This document shows, piece by piece, positions 28,236 through 39,586 of a stretch of DNA of 64,000 nt. Each line of letters opens with the position of its first letter. The first letter of the stretch is position 1. The stretch is from the NCBI RefSeq assembly GCF_003111685.1, contig NZ_CP022189.1, positions 1,876,001 through 1,940,000 on the forward strand, in the 5' to 3' direction. Below the pieces are notes generated by a model, which made no database searches, was not told where the DNA came from, and saw only the letters and a program-made list of their open reading frames with translations. The translations under genes were made by a program, and so were the position numbers. The DNA is from Alloyangia pacifica (GTDB lineage: Bacteria > Pseudomonadota > Alphaproteobacteria > Rhodobacterales > Rhodobacteraceae).

Positions 28236-28970
28236 TCAGTAGACCTCGCCATCCTCGACACGCTTGGAGAACTCGGTCTCCCCGCCCGCCGCGAGTATCC
28301 TGGCCTGCCCGATCCAGTCATCGCGCGAGACCCGGCCGCGGAACCCTTTCAGGTTCTCATCCATCCATGCGACCTCGGCCGAGCTCCAGCGCGCGATCTG
28401 GTCGAAATGGTAGATGCCCAGCTCGTGCAGCAGCGACTCAAGCTTGGGCCCAACGCCCTTGATTTCCTTCAGGTTGTCCGCGCTGCCCGAGCGCGGCTGC
28501 GCCAGCGCCACGGGCTGCGAGCCCCCTTCGTTTTCATCCGCCACCGCTGCCGGAGCCGCGGCGGGGGTCTTTTCCTTTGCCGTCTCCGCAGCCGCGGCCG
28601 GGGTCTTTTCCTCCGCCGCAGCCGGGGCGGGCTCGGGCGCCTTCTCGGCCTTGGCCTCGGGGGCCTCTGCCGGAGCTGCCATCAGCGGCGCTGGGGCCGC
28701 CGGTGCGTGCTCGGGGACCGCAGGCACCTCGCCCTCGACCGAAGGCGTCAGCCGCGAGATTGGCGAGCGCTCGCCCAATTTCGGCACCGGGGCGCAGGAG
28801 AGCCAGATGAAGAGAGAGCCGAGCAGGCCGGTCGCGAGAAGACCCAGCAGCAGCGCCGCCACGATCCCCTTGTGCCCACCCAGCGCGAAGAGCGCGACGA
28901 CGAGGCCGATCACGGCCGCTGATATCCAGCTCTTGCGGGTGCATCCGTCCTGCATCGTCACGTCTGTCAT
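28236..28970 (-). CDS. Membrane-anchored helix-hairpin-helix protein in the nuo operon
   Basis: The 244-residue protein has two membrane helices (about 15-31 and 35-57), an Ala/Pro/Glu/Lys-rich linker (about 78-160) with near-repeats of EKTPAAA, and a C-terminal helix-hairpin-helix domain (about 166-226: NLKEIKGVGPKLESLLHELG, then IYHFDQIARW and DDWIGQAR). This end resembles the C-terminal extension of NuoE in rhizobia-type alphaproteobacteria (from memory). Here it is a separate membrane-tethered protein directly downstream of nuoE. A structural role near NuoE is inferred. Confidence 0.8.
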   Translation of the reverse strand: MTDVTMQDGCTRKSWISAAVIGLVVALFALGGHKGIVAALLLGLLATGLLGSLFIWLSCAPVPKLGERSPISRLTPSVEGEVPAVPEHAPAAPAPLMAAPAEAPEAKAEKAPEPAPAAAEEKTPAAAAETAKEKTPAAAPAAVADENEGGSQPVALAQPRSGSADNLKEIKGVGPKLESLLHELGIYHFDQIARWSSAEVAWMDENLKGFRGRVSRDDWIGQARILAAGGETEFSKRVEDGEVY

Positions 28971-28997
28971 CTCTCTCTCCCTGGCTATGTCATTGGA

Positions 28998-29879
28998 TCA
29001 ATCGTCGTTGTTTTCCTTACCCAGCGGCTTCGGCTCTGCAGGCTCCGGGTCCGACTTCACATCGGCCGCCGGGGTCACCGGGGCCTGACGCTTGTCGATG
29101 CCGGTCTCATCGGCCGGGGCCCCTTCCGAGAGCTTCGGTGTATGGGTGTTAGGGCTTGCATCGCCCTTCTCGTTCGAGCGGTCGCGCCAAGGCGCGCGCA
29201 GCGGCACCTCGGTGCCGTCGATGCGCTTGATCGTGTCGCCAATCTCGGTCGCCAGCGCGACGGAGGCATTGAGCGTCTCGTCCTTGTCGCCGGTCAGCAC
29301 CACCGGGCCGCCGAGCGGCTCGGAGCCGAAGCGGCCATTCTGCGGGCCGGGCGCGGGCACATTGCCGGCCGCCATGGCATCGAGAATCTCGGCCAGCTTC
29401 TCGCCGGTCAGGTCCTCGTAGTAATCCTTGCCGATCTGCGCCATCGGCGCGTTCGAGCAGGCGCCGAGGCATTCGACCTCTTCCCAGGAGAACTTGCCGT
29501 CGGCGGAAACCTCATGCGGCTTTGCGGCGATCTTGGCCTTGCAGACCTCCATCAGTTCGCCAGCGCCGCAGATCATGCAGGACGTGGTGCCGCAGATCTG
29601 CACGTGCGCCACGCTGCCCACCGGCTGCAGCTGGAACATGAAGTAGAAGGTCGCCACCTCGAGCGCGCGGATGTGGGCCATGCCCAACATGTCGGCGACA
29701 TATTCGATGGCGGGCCGGCTCAGCCAGCCCTCCTGTTCCTGCGCCCGCCACAGCAGCGGGATGATCGCACTGGCCTGACGGCCTTCGGGGTACTTGCTGA
29801 TCTGCGCCTCCGCCCAGTCCATGTTGGCGGGCGTGAAAGCGAAGCTCTCGGGCTGTTCGTGATGAAGACGGCGCAGCAT
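28998..29879 (-). CDS. nuoE: NADH-quinone oxidoreductase subunit E
   Basis: The 293-residue subunit carries the 2Fe-2S cluster N1a. The core ends near residue 165 and shows the ligands CGTTSCMIC and CLGACSNAP. The remaining 130 residues are a charged tail of low complexity, without the helix-hairpin-helix seen in some relatives; that module is encoded by the next gene. The ATG at 29879 ([10 protein letters not shown]) is preferred over a TTG two codons upstream. Confidence 0.94.
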   Translation of the reverse strand: MLRRLHHEQPESFAFTPANMDWAEAQISKYPEGRQASAIIPLLWRAQEQEGWLSRPAIEYVADMLGMAHIRALEVATFYFMFQLQPVGSVAHVQICGTTSCMICGAGELMEVCKAKIAAKPHEVSADGKFSWEEVECLGACSNAPMAQIGKDYYEDLTGEKLAEILDAMAAGNVPAPGPQNGRFGSEPLGGPVVLTGDKDETLNASVALATEIGDTIKRIDGTEVPLRAPWRDRSNEKGDASPNTHTPKLSEGAPADETGIDKRQAPVTPAADVKSDPEPAEPKPLGKENNDD

Positions 29880-29973
29880 GGGCAAACGGACCTTCGGTTC
29901 ATGTCATTGGCCGGGGGCGGAGGCGCCGCCGCGGCGTTGGGACGGGGCCGGTGCCCCGCCGCTCTTTATTCTG

Positions 29974-30312
29974 TCAGCCCGCCGCTGTCTCGGCGGCCTC
30001 TGCGTCAGCCACCGGTTCGGCGGACACCGCCGGCGCGCAGCTTCCGGTCACCAGGCGCACGCCGCCGGTTTCGCTGGGCACGGCCTCTTCGGTCTTGACC
30101 TTGTAGGCGGCGATCTCCTGCACCTGCGTGCGGCTCAGGCCGCTCTGCAGCTCGACCGGCTGGTAGTCGCTCTCGGACACCAGCTCGCAGCCAATCGAGG
30201 TCACGGCGTCGTCCCAGGCCATGAGGTCCTGCTCGTCGGTGCCCTTGGGGGGCATGGCACAGGCGGCCAGCAGGCCAAGCGCGCAAAGCGCGGCGGAAAC
30301 ACGGATCATCAT
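29974..30312 (-). CDS. Small lipoprotein between nuoD and nuoE
   Basis: The 112-residue protein has a lipobox, [11 protein letters not shown], and an unrecognised mature part. Two cysteines follow the lipid site, in TSIGCELVS and VTGSCAPA. The C-terminus is an Ala/Glu-rich tail. Its start overlaps the nuoD stop by 4 bp. It is the first of the two-cysteine exported proteins in this operon. Confidence 0.7.
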   Translation of the reverse strand: MMIRVSAALCALGLLAACAMPPKGTDEQDLMAWDDAVTSIGCELVSESDYQPVELQSGLSRTQVQEIAAYKVKTEEAVPSETGGVRLVTGSCAPAVSAEPVADAEAAETAAG

Positions 30313-31529
30313 CGGTCAACCTCTCCGAACACGATGTCGAGCGAGCCGAGGATCGCCGCGACGTCGGCCAGCTGGTGGCCCTTGCAAATATAGTCCATCG
30401 CCTGCAGGTGCAGGAAGCCGGGCGCGCGCAGCTTGGCGCGGTAGGGCTTGTTGCTGCCGTCGGCGACTAGGTAGACGCCGAACTCGCCCTTGGGCGCCTC
30501 GACACAGGCGTAGACTTCGCCCGCAGGCACGTGGAAGCCCTCGGTGTAGAGCTTGAAGTGGTGGATGAGCGCCTCCATCGAGGTCTTCATCTCGGACCGC
30601 TTCGGCGGGGTGATCTTGCCGCGCGCCAGCACGTCGCCCTGGTTCTCGGGCAGCTTCAGCTTCTCGCAGGCCTGGACCATGATCTTCACGCTCTCGCGCA
30701 TCTCGGCCATACGCACGAGGTAGCGGTCGTAGCAGTCGCCGTTCTTGCCGACGGGGATCTTGAAGTCGAACTCGTCGTAGCACTCATAGGGCTGCGCGCG
30801 GCGCAGGTCCCAGGCAAGGCCGGAGCCGCGCACCATGACGCCCGAGAAGCCGTGCTCCTGGATGTCCTGCTCAGTCACCACGCCGATATCGGCGTTGCGC
30901 TGCTTGAAGATGCGGTTCTCGGTGAGCAGATCGTCGATGTCCTGCAGGCGGGCCGGGAACTGCTCGCACCAGGCGGCGATGTCGTCGATCAGCTCGGGCG
31001 GCAGGTCCTGGTGGACGCCGCCGGGCCGGAAGTAGGCCGCGTGCAGACGCGCGCCGCAGGCCCGCTCGTAGAAGACCATCAGCTTCTCGCGTTCCTCGAA
31101 GCCCCAGAGCGGCGGCGTCAGCGCCCCCACGTCCATGGCCTGCGTGGTGACGTTCAGCAGGTGGTTCAGGATGCGCCCGATCTCGCAGTAAAGCACGCGG
31201 ATCAGCTGGGCGCGGCGCGGCACCTCGACCTTGCACAGACGCTCGATCGCCAGCACCCAGGCGTGTTCCTGGTTCATCGTGCCGACGTAGTCGAGCCGGT
31301 CGAAATACGGCAGGTTCTGCAGGTACGTGCGGCTCTCCATCAGCTTCTCGGTGCCGCGGTGCAGCAGGCCAATGTGCGGATCGCAGCGCTCGACGATCTC
31401 GCCGTCTAGCTCGAGCACGAGGCGCAGCACGCCGTGCGCTGCCGGGTGCTGCGGGCCGAAGTTGATGTTGAAGTTGCGGATCTTCTGTTCGCCCGAGAGG
31501 GCGTCTTCGAAACCTTTGGAGCCGTCCAT
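30309..31529 (-). CDS. nuoD: NADH-quinone oxidoreductase subunit D
   Basis: The 406-residue subunit, related to the [NiFe]-hydrogenase large subunit, forms the quinone pocket. Landmarks are [33 protein letters not shown] and the conserved end [13 protein letters not shown]. The ATG at 31529 overlaps the nuoC TGA by one base and is preferred to the GTG one codon upstream. Confidence 0.96.
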   Translation of the reverse strand: MDGSKGFEDALSGEQKIRNFNINFGPQHPAAHGVLRLVLELDGEIVERCDPHIGLLHRGTEKLMESRTYLQNLPYFDRLDYVGTMNQEHAWVLAIERLCKVEVPRRAQLIRVLYCEIGRILNHLLNVTTQAMDVGALTPPLWGFEEREKLMVFYERACGARLHAAYFRPGGVHQDLPPELIDDIAAWCEQFPARLQDIDDLLTENRIFKQRNADIGVVTEQDIQEHGFSGVMVRGSGLAWDLRRAQPYECYDEFDFKIPVGKNGDCYDRYLVRMAEMRESVKIMVQACEKLKLPENQGDVLARGKITPPKRSEMKTSMEALIHHFKLYTEGFHVPAGEVYACVEAPKGEFGVYLVADGSNKPYRAKLRAPGFLHLQAMDYICKGHQLADVAAILGSLDIVFGEVDR

Positions 31530-32140
31530 CACTTCGCCCCCTCCTCAGCCTTTTCATCGCCGGGCAGCACGTATTGCGCGCCTTCCCAGGGAGACATGAA
31601 ATCGAACTGGCGGTATTCCTGCACCAGCTTCACCGGCTCGTAGACAACGCGCTTCAGCTCTTCGTCGTAGCGCACCTCGACATAGCCCGTGGTCGGGAAG
31701 TCCTTGCGCAACGGGTGGCCGCGGAAGCCATAGTCGGTGAGGATGCGGCGCAGGTCCGGGTGCCCCGAGAAGAGGATGCCGAACATGTCGAACACCTCGC
31801 GCTCGAGCCAGTTGGCCGACGGGTGCAGCGCGGTGATCGACGGCACGATCTCCTCCTCGCGCACCGAGACGCGCAGGCGGATGCGATGGTTCTGGTACAT
31901 CGACAGGAAGTGATAGACCACGTCGAAGCGCTTGGGGCGGTTCGGGTAGTCGACCGCGGTGATGTCGACCAGCGTCGAGAAGCGGCAGGTCGGATCGGCC
32001 CGCAGAAACTCCACCAGCCCGGCGATGTTCGCCGGGGCCACGTCCACGTTCAGCTCGCCGTGGGTGACGTCCCAGGCGATCACGCAATCGGGGCGCTTGA
32101 CCTCGATGTGGGCGCCCAGCTCGTTCAGTGCTTGCGTCAT
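31529..32140 (-). CDS. nuoC: NADH-quinone oxidoreductase subunit C
   Basis: The 203-residue subunit of the peripheral arm has the 30-kDa signature [14 protein letters not shown] stretch ([20 protein letters not shown]) and [14 protein letters not shown]. It is separate from nuoD, unlike the fused E. coli protein. It begins 17 bp after nuoB. Confidence 0.96.
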   Translation of the reverse strand: MTQALNELGAHIEVKRPDCVIAWDVTHGELNVDVAPANIAGLVEFLRADPTCRFSTLVDITAVDYPNRPKRFDVVYHFLSMYQNHRIRLRVSVREEEIVPSITALHPSANWLEREVFDMFGILFSGHPDLRRILTDYGFRGHPLRKDFPTTGYVEVRYDEELKRVVYEPVKLVQEYRQFDFMSPWEGAQYVLPGDEKAEEGAK

Positions 32141-32157
32141 TGCATCCCCTCCCGCGC

Positions 32158-32775
32158 TCAGCGCACGATCGTGCCGGTGCGGCGGATTTTCTTCTGCAGG
32201 GCCATGAGCCCGTAGAGCAGCGCCTCGGCTGTCGGCGGGCAGCCCGGGACGTAGACGTCCACCGGAACGACCCGGTCGCAGCCGCGCACCACGGAATAGC
32301 TGTAGTGATAATAGCCGCCGCCGTTTGCGCAGGAGCCCATCGAGATCACGTAGCGCGGCTCGGGCATCTGGTCGTAGACCTTGCGCAGCGCCGGGGCCAT
32401 CTTGTTGGTCAGCGTGCCGGCGACGATCATCAGGTCCGACTGGCGCGGCGAGGCGCGGGGCGCGGTGCCGAAGCGCTCGAGATCATAGCGCGGCATCGAG
32501 GTCTGCATCATCTCGACGGCGCAGCAGGCCAGACCGAAGGTCATCCAGTGCAGCGAGCCGGTCCGCGCCCAGTTGATCACGTCATCGACGGAGGTCAGCA
32601 GGAAGCCCTTGTCCTGCAGCTCGCGGTTCAGCGCCTGCGTCGCGACCTCGCGGTCGCCCCCGGCAGTATTGAGCCCGTAGGCGACCGGAGCCGAGGGAGC
32701 GGACTTGATGCGCGGCCCCTGCCGGCCATCGCCCTGAACCTCTGTCACCAGCGGCGTCTCGTCGGTCACTCCCAT
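32158..32775 (-). CDS. nuoB: NADH-quinone oxidoreductase subunit B
   Basis: The 205-residue subunit holds the terminal 4Fe-4S cluster N2. Ligand motifs are [10 protein letters not shown] (adjacent cysteines), [10 protein letters not shown] and VPGCPPTAE. The start at MGVTDETPL overlaps the nuoA stop by about 10 bp. The N-terminal 45 residues are variable and low in similarity. Confidence 0.96.
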   Translation of the reverse strand: MGVTDETPLVTEVQGDGRQGPRIKSAPSAPVAYGLNTAGGDREVATQALNRELQDKGFLLTSVDDVINWARTGSLHWMTFGLACCAVEMMQTSMPRYDLERFGTAPRASPRQSDLMIVAGTLTNKMAPALRKVYDQMPEPRYVISMGSCANGGGYYHYSYSVVRGCDRVVPVDVYVPGCPPTAEALLYGLMALQKKIRRTGTIVR

Positions 32776-33131
32776 TCCAGGGCCCCTTTCTTCCATTCGT
32801 AGGCAAAGCCCGCGGTCAGCACCGCAAGGAAGGCCATCATCGACCAGAAGCCCACCATGCTCACATCCTTGAAGGCGGTGGCCCAGGGGAAGAGGAAGGC
32901 GATCTCGAGATCGAAAATGATGAAGAGGATCGAGACCAGGTAGAACCGGACGTCGAACTTCATCCGCGCGTCGTCGAATGCGTTGAACCCGCATTCATAG
33001 GCCGAAACTTTCTCCGGGTCGGGCCTGCGCACCGCCAGCACGACGGCCGCGAGGATGAGCACCAGACCGAGGCCCACGGCGACGGCGAGAAAAACGAGGA
33101 TGGGAAGATACTCCCGCAGCATCTCGTCCAC
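32766..33131 (-). CDS. nuoA: NADH-quinone oxidoreductase subunit A
   Basis: The 121-residue subunit has three membrane helices and the signature [20 protein letters not shown] with the conserved loop cysteine. The start is taken as GTG at 33131, since AAAGGAG lies 7 bases upstream; the ATG three codons later would be too far from it. It is the first gene of the operon. Confidence 0.94.
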   Translation of the reverse strand: MDEMLREYLPILVFLAVAVGLGLVLILAAVVLAVRRPDPEKVSAYECGFNAFDDARMKFDVRFYLVSILFIIFDLEIAFLFPWATAFKDVSMVGFWSMMAFLAVLTAGFAYEWKKGALEWE

Positions 33132-33498
33132 GATGTGGCTCCTTTGCGAGGCGCACCGCTTAGCGGCACGGAGACCATGGCTTTGTTGCCTTGCTGTGAG
33201 TGACTTATCGCCGAGTGCGAGCCGGGTCAACAACCGCTCAAGATATTCACGGATGCCGAAAATGCTTTCACGACAATGAGATACTTCGCATTCCGCAAGG
33301 TAATCACTGATGTTTCGGCATTTTTTCCGTCGACCGTTGCATACATTCTCCGCGCAGAGGCAGACTCACCCACCCCGCGCTGCCAAAGAAAGCGCCATGA
33401 TCACGGAAACGAGATCTGATTGTCCTCGCTGCGGGCCGGCCACGGCGGAAACCCGCACACGCAGCGCGGCGCGCGGCCGCCCTGCGGCACCAGCCAGC
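33132..33498. other. Intergenic region upstream of nuoA
   Basis: This 367-bp stretch contains no credible gene. It holds the nuoA Shine-Dalgarno (about 33137-33144), the candidate nuo promoter at 33202-33230 and, near the liuC end, GC-rich sequence without a clear terminator. The part at 33240-33350 is relatively AT-rich and may contain regulator sites that I cannot identify. Confidence 0.5.
33202..33230 (-). promoter_or_regulatory. Candidate sigma-70 promoter of the nuo operon
   Basis: On the minus strand TTGACC (33225-33230) is followed after 17 bp by TAAGTC (33202-33207). The -35 is good and the -10 is weak. The predicted start lies about 65 bp upstream of the nuoA GTG. Confidence 0.4.
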
Positions 33499-34290
33499 TC
33501 AGTCCCGCTTCGGCGCGGCCCAGGGCGCCGGACGCTTGTCGAAGAAGGCGGCGATGCCCTCCTGCGCCTCGTCAGTCTCCCAGCGCGCGGCCAGCGCGTC
33601 GATCGCCATGTCCACCTGCGCGGGCGTGACCTTTCCGGCCAGCGCGGTCAGCAGCGCCTTGCTCTCGCGCACCGCATCGGGGGCGCAATCGAGATAGGGG
33701 GCGATCTCCGCCTCCACCGCCGCATCCAGTGCCTCGGGCGCGACGACTCGGTTCAGCAGGTCGAGCGCCTGCGCCTCTTGCGCGCCGAAGATGCGGGCAC
33801 TCATGAAGACCGCCCGCGCCTTGGTCCCGCCCATGCGGGCGATCACATAGGGGCCGATATTGGCGGGCAGCAGGCCAAGCCGCGTTTCGGTGAAGCCGAA
33901 CTTCGCGCCCTCGACGCCGACCACAACGTCGCAGACAGAGATCAGCCCCATGCCCCCGCCAAAGGCATTGCCCTGCACCTTGCCGATTAGCGGCTGCGGC
34001 AACGCGGCCAGCGCGCCGAGCGCCTCGGCGATGCGCCGCGACTCGCGGCGGCGGGTGTCACCATCCATCTCGAACTGCTGGCGCATCCATGCCAGATCGC
34101 CGCCGGCGCAGAAGCTCGCCCCCTCCGCCGCCAGCACCACCACGCGGACGCTTTCTTCCGCCGCGAGCGCCCCGGCGGCCGCCACCAGCTCGGTCATCAT
34201 CTGCGCCGAGAGCGCGTTGTGCTTCTCGGGCCGGTTCAGCACCAGCTCCGCCACGCCGCGCGCGTCGATGCGCGTCTCGATCAATGCCAT
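33499..34290 (-). CDS. liuC: Methylglutaconyl-CoA hydratase (enoyl-CoA hydratase family), LiuC
   Basis: The 263-residue crotonase-fold enzyme hydrates 3-methylglutaconyl-CoA to HMG-CoA in leucine breakdown. Crotonase motifs are GASFCAGGDLAWM (oxyanion hole), GNAFGGGMGLISVCD and the catalytic glutamate in FGFTETRLGLLPANIGPYV. The specific role is inferred from its place as the last gene of the liu operon, 27 bp after HMG-CoA lyase. Confidence 0.88.
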   Translation of the reverse strand: MALIETRIDARGVAELVLNRPEKHNALSAQMMTELVAAAGALAAEESVRVVVLAAEGASFCAGGDLAWMRQQFEMDGDTRRRESRRIAEALGALAALPQPLIGKVQGNAFGGGMGLISVCDVVVGVEGAKFGFTETRLGLLPANIGPYVIARMGGTKARAVFMSARIFGAQEAQALDLLNRVVAPEALDAAVEAEIAPYLDCAPDAVRESKALLTALAGKVTPAQVDMAIDALAARWETDEAQEGIAAFFDKRPAPWAAPKRD

Positions 34291-34317
34291 CTCAGGTCTC
34301 CCTTGCCGCCCCGCGGC

Positions 34318-35172
34318 TCATCCGTTGCGCATCCCGCGCGCCAGTGCCGCCGCCTCGTCCAGCACCGCGCGGTCGAGCCCGGTTTCATATCCAAGCGCCG
34401 CCAGCCTGTCCGCCACCGCCTCGGTCGCCACGTTGCCCGCCGCCCCCGGCGCATAGGGGCAGCCGCCAAGTCCGCCGACCGCCGCGTCGAAGACCCGCAG
34501 CCCCATGGCCAACGCCGCCTCGACATTCTCGAGCGCCCGCCCGCCGGTGTCGTGAAAATGCCCGGCGAGCTGCGCCGGAGGCACCCCCTGCGTCACCGCC
34601 TGCAACATCGCCGTCACCGCCTCGGGGGTCGCCCGGCCGATCGTGTCACCCAGCGAGATTTCGTAGCAGCCCATGGCAAGCAATGCCTGCGCCACCTTCG
34701 CCACCTGCTCCGGCGCCACCATCCCGTCATACGGGCATTCCACCACGCAGGAGACATAGCCCCGCACAGGCAACCCCGCCGCCCGCGCCGCCTCTGCCAC
34801 CGGCGCGAAGCGCTCGAGACTCTCGGCGACGGAGGCATTGATATTGGCGCGGCTGAAGCCTTCCGAGGCCGAGCCGAAGATCGCCACCTCGTCGACCTTC
34901 GCCGCCAGAGCCGCCTCGAGCCCCTTCATGTTCGGCGTCAGCGCGGCGTAGCGCACCCCCGGCGCGCGGCGAATGCCGGCCATGACCTCCGCCGAGGTCG
35001 CCATCTGCGGCACCCACTTGGGGCTGACAAAGCTGGCGCATTCGATGCGCCGGAACCCCGCGCGGCTGAGGCAGTCGACCAGCGCGATCTTCTCCGTCGC
35101 CGGAATCAGCCGCGCCTCGTTCTGCAGGCCATCCCGCGGCCCCACCTCGAAGATCTCGACAAACTCGCCCAT
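34318..35172 (-). CDS. liuE: Hydroxymethylglutaryl-CoA lyase, LiuE
   Basis: The 284-residue TIM-barrel enzyme splits HMG-CoA into acetoacetate and acetyl-CoA, the last step of the leucine pathway. The N-terminal motif is FEVGPRDGLQNE, and the catalytic-cysteine loop GGLGGCPYAPGAAGN is intact. Metal-ligand histidines lie in HFHDTGG. A 74-bp gap separates it from the glutathione transferase gene upstream. Confidence 0.94.
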   Translation of the reverse strand: MGEFVEIFEVGPRDGLQNEARLIPATEKIALVDCLSRAGFRRIECASFVSPKWVPQMATSAEVMAGIRRAPGVRYAALTPNMKGLEAALAAKVDEVAIFGSASEGFSRANINASVAESLERFAPVAEAARAAGLPVRGYVSCVVECPYDGMVAPEQVAKVAQALLAMGCYEISLGDTIGRATPEAVTAMLQAVTQGVPPAQLAGHFHDTGGRALENVEAALAMGLRVFDAAVGGLGGCPYAPGAAGNVATEAVADRLAALGYETGLDRAVLDEAAALARGMRNG

Positions 35173-35246
35173 CGTCCGCCCCTCCCCGGCCCTTCTTCTC
35201 TCTCAAGATACGCACGGCGCGGCCTCTGCCGCACGCGCAGCGCCGC

Positions 35247-35909
35247 TCAGCTGGCTGGCATCTCCCACGCCGGATAGAAGTCCCGCGTGTAGAGCCGCGC
35301 GCCCTCCTCCGGCAGGCAGCGCCGGAAGGCGTCGCGGGTGGTGATCCGCGCGTACCAGTCCTCGAGCCGTGTCAGCCCCTCGATGCTGCGGAAATGGCGC
35401 CCGATGTAGACCGCCTGACCCACCGCGATATCCACCGCCGAGAACCCCTGCAGCAGATGCTCGCCGCTCTGCGCCAGCCGCGCCTCGATCGCCTCGAAGC
35501 ACTTGCCGAGCCGCGCCGCCTCGAGCTGCATGATCACCGGCGAGCGCATGGCATCCTCGCGCAGCATCAGGTGCTGCTGGGTGAGCGCCGCGCAATGCTG
35601 GCTCATGGTCTCGGCAAAATGCAGCCAGACAAGGTAATCGCGGCGCTCGGCGTCGCCCCGTGTCCGCCCCAGCCGTTTCTCGGGGTAAAGCTCGCAGAGG
35701 TATTCCATGATCGCGCCGGATTCGAACATCGTCTCGCCGCCGATCTCCAGCGCCGGCACCCGTCCGGCGGGGGACCGCGCCAGGTAGTCCTCGCGCCGCA
35801 GCGACTTGTCGAAGCGCTCACTCACCAGCTCGTAGGGCAGCCCCAGTTCCTCAAGCAGCCACAGCACCCGCATCGAGCGCGACTGCGGCACGTGGTGGAG
35901 GCGGATCAT
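35247..35909 (-). CDS. Glutathione S-transferase family protein inside the liu operon
   Basis: The 220-residue protein has an N-terminal thioredoxin-like domain (about 1-80; HVPQSRSMRVLWLLEELGLP and the glutathione-binding VPALEIGGETMFESGAI) and a helical C-terminal domain. The likely catalytic residue is a serine in PQSRS. Its start overlaps the liuD stop by 4 bp, so it is translated with the leucine genes. No step of that pathway needs a glutathione transferase, so its substrate is unknown. Confidence 0.88.
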   Translation of the reverse strand: MIRLHHVPQSRSMRVLWLLEELGLPYELVSERFDKSLRREDYLARSPAGRVPALEIGGETMFESGAIMEYLCELYPEKRLGRTRGDAERRDYLVWLHFAETMSQHCAALTQQHLMLREDAMRSPVIMQLEAARLGKCFEAIEARLAQSGEHLLQGFSAVDIAVGQAVYIGRHFRSIEGLTRLEDWYARITTRDAFRRCLPEEGARLYTRDFYPAWEMPAS

Positions 35910-37846
35910 GCCTCTTCCTCTTCTAGACGGATCAGCGCTGCCCCGGCCTCGACCTGCGCCCCCGCCTCGACCAGCACCTCGGCGACGATGCCGTCGCGCG
36001 CGGCGCGCAGCGTGTGCTCCATCTTCATCGCCTCGAGCAGCGCCAGACGGTCGCCCGCGGCGACCTGCGCCCCCGGCTCGGCAAAGACTGCGACCACCTT
36101 GCCCGGCATCGGCGCCTCGACGAGGTTGCCCCCCGCGCCTGCCTCAGCGGCGCGGTCGAGCGGCTCGACGAGGTCGAAGCGCAGCCCGTAATGGGCAAAA
36201 ACCGTAACGTGGCCATCCTCGCGGAAATGCCCGGCGGCGGGACGGCCGTCGAAGCTCCAGCGGCCCTGCGAGCGGGCGGCGAGCACCGTCGCGCCGGGCA
36301 CGTCGATCTCGACCATGTCCGCGCTGCGCACCCGCAGCACGCAGGGCAGTTCCTCCTCGCCCCGGCGCAGCAGGACCGAACGCGCCAGCGGCGCCCAGAG
36401 GGTGAAGCCCATGTCCCAGCCCGCGGCACCGTCGAGACCGGCCAGCACCAGCGCCGCCTCGGCCACCACCTGCGGCGCCAGTTCGGGCACCGAGACCAGC
36501 GCATCGAGATCGCGCCCGATCAGCCCGGTGTCGACCTCGCCCGCGGCGAAGCCCGCGTGCTCTGCCAGCGCCCCGAGGAAGGCAAGGTTGGTCACCGTGC
36601 CCGCCACCCGCGTGTGCCGCAGACCCTGCGCCAGCCGGCGCAGCGCCACGGCGCGGGTCGGCCCGTGCACGATCAGCTTGGCGATCATCGGATCGTAATG
36701 CGGCGAGATCACATCCCCCGAGCGCACGCCGCTGTCGGCGCGCACATCCTCGGGGAAATCGAGATGAGCCAGCCGCCCGGTAGCGGGCAGGAAGCCCGCC
36801 GGCACGTCCTCGGCGTAGAGCCGTGCCTCGAAGGCATGGCCGGCAATGCTCAGCTCCTCCTGCGTCAGCGGCAGCGGCTCGCCGCCCGCCACGCGCACCT
36901 GCCATTCGACGAGGTCAACGCCGGTGATCGCCTCGGTCACCGGATGCTCGACCTGCAGGCGGGTGTTCATCTCCATGAACCAGAAGCCGTCGGGCCGCAG
37001 CCCCTGCGAGCCGTCGACGATGAATTCCACCGTGCCCGCGCCCTTGTAGCCGATCGCCTCGGCGGCGCGCACCGCGGCGGCCCCCATGGCGGCGCGCATC
37101 TCAGCGCCCATGCCCGGCGCGGGCGCCTCCTCGATCACCTTCTGATGGCGCCGCTGCAGCGAGCAGTCGCGCTCGAACAGATGCACGGCCGTCTCGCCAT
37201 CGCCGAACACCTGCACCTCGATGTGACGCGGCGCGGTGATGTATTTCTCGATCAGCACCGCCTCGTTGCCGAAGGCGCCGCGCGCCTCGGCCCGGGCGCC
37301 CTCGAGCGCCGCCGGGAAGTCCCCCGCCGTCTCGACCAGCCGCATGCCCTTGCCGCCGCCGCCCGCCACGGCCTTGATCAGCACCGGGTAGCCGATCGCC
37401 TCGGCCTCCTTGGCAAGCCGCGCCGGGTCCTGATCCTCGCCGAGATAGCCCGGCACCACCGGCACGCCGGCCGCATCCATCAGCCGCTTCGCCGCGTCCT
37501 TGAGCCCCATCGCCCGGATCGCCGAGGCCGAGGGGCCGACGAAGATCAGCCCCGCCGCCTCCACTGCCTCGACGAACTCGGGGTTCTCCGAAAGGAAGCC
37601 ATAGCCGGGATGGATCGCCCCTGCTCCGGTCGCCAGCGCCGCCTCGATGATGCGCTCGCCCCTCAGGTAGCTCTCGGAAGGCGCCGCCCCGCCGATGCAG
37701 ACGGCGAGGTCCGCTTCGGCCACGTGCCGCGCGCCCGCATCCGCCTCGGAATAGACCGCGACGGTCCTCAGCCCCAGCGCCCGGGCGCTGCGCATCACCC
37801 GGCAGGCGATCTCGCCCCGGTTGGCAATCAGCAGGGTGTCAAACAT
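35906..37846 (-). CDS. liuD: Methylcrotonyl-CoA carboxylase, biotin-carrying alpha subunit, LiuD
   Basis: The 646-residue subunit has an N-terminal biotin carboxylase (about 1-450; GGGGKGMRLVE ATP loop, ERDCSLQRRHQKVIEEAPAP, FMEMNTRLQVEHPVTE) and a C-terminal biotinyl domain with LLEAMKMEHTLRA. With LiuB it carboxylates 3-methylcrotonyl-CoA. BirA (13694-14437) is the likely biotin-attaching enzyme. It begins 135 bp after liuB, the longest gap in this operon. Confidence 0.93.
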   Translation of the reverse strand: MFDTLLIANRGEIACRVMRSARALGLRTVAVYSEADAGARHVAEADLAVCIGGAAPSESYLRGERIIEAALATGAGAIHPGYGFLSENPEFVEAVEAAGLIFVGPSASAIRAMGLKDAAKRLMDAAGVPVVPGYLGEDQDPARLAKEAEAIGYPVLIKAVAGGGGKGMRLVETAGDFPAALEGARAEARGAFGNEAVLIEKYITAPRHIEVQVFGDGETAVHLFERDCSLQRRHQKVIEEAPAPGMGAEMRAAMGAAAVRAAEAIGYKGAGTVEFIVDGSQGLRPDGFWFMEMNTRLQVEHPVTEAITGVDLVEWQVRVAGGEPLPLTQEELSIAGHAFEARLYAEDVPAGFLPATGRLAHLDFPEDVRADSGVRSGDVISPHYDPMIAKLIVHGPTRAVALRRLAQGLRHTRVAGTVTNLAFLGALAEHAGFAAGEVDTGLIGRDLDALVSVPELAPQVVAEAALVLAGLDGAAGWDMGFTLWAPLARSVLLRRGEEELPCVLRVRSADMVEIDVPGATVLAARSQGRWSFDGRPAAGHFREDGHVTVFAHYGLRFDLVEPLDRAAEAGAGGNLVEAPMPGKVVAVFAEPGAQVAAGDRLALLEAMKMEHTLRAARDGIVAEVLVEAGAQVEAGAALIRLEEEEA

Positions 37847-37891
37847 CGCCGCCTCCGTCTCCGCGTCCCGTCATCTTCATTCTTCTAGGCC

Positions 37892-37961
37892 CAAGTATCC
37901 CGGGGGAGTCGCCGCAGGCGACGGGGGCAGAGCCCGCTCTCTTCATGAGGGCAGAGCCCTC
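37892..37961. repeat. Intergenic repeat-like element with two GGGCAGAGCCC hairpins
   Basis: In the liuB-liuD gap a CAAGTATCCCGGGGGAG motif (37892-37908) is followed by two copies of GGGCAGAGCCC (37925-37935 and 37949-37959). Each can form a short hairpin with an AGA loop, and the second extends to GAGGGC-AGA-GCCCTC. A related CAAATACGCCCGACGGAG stretch occurs at about 3335-3353, which suggests a dispersed family. Confidence 0.45.
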
Positions 37962-37981
37962 GCACGTCCAAGACCACCCCA

Positions 37982-39582
<1,601 letters not shown>

Positions 39583-39586
<4 letters not shown>

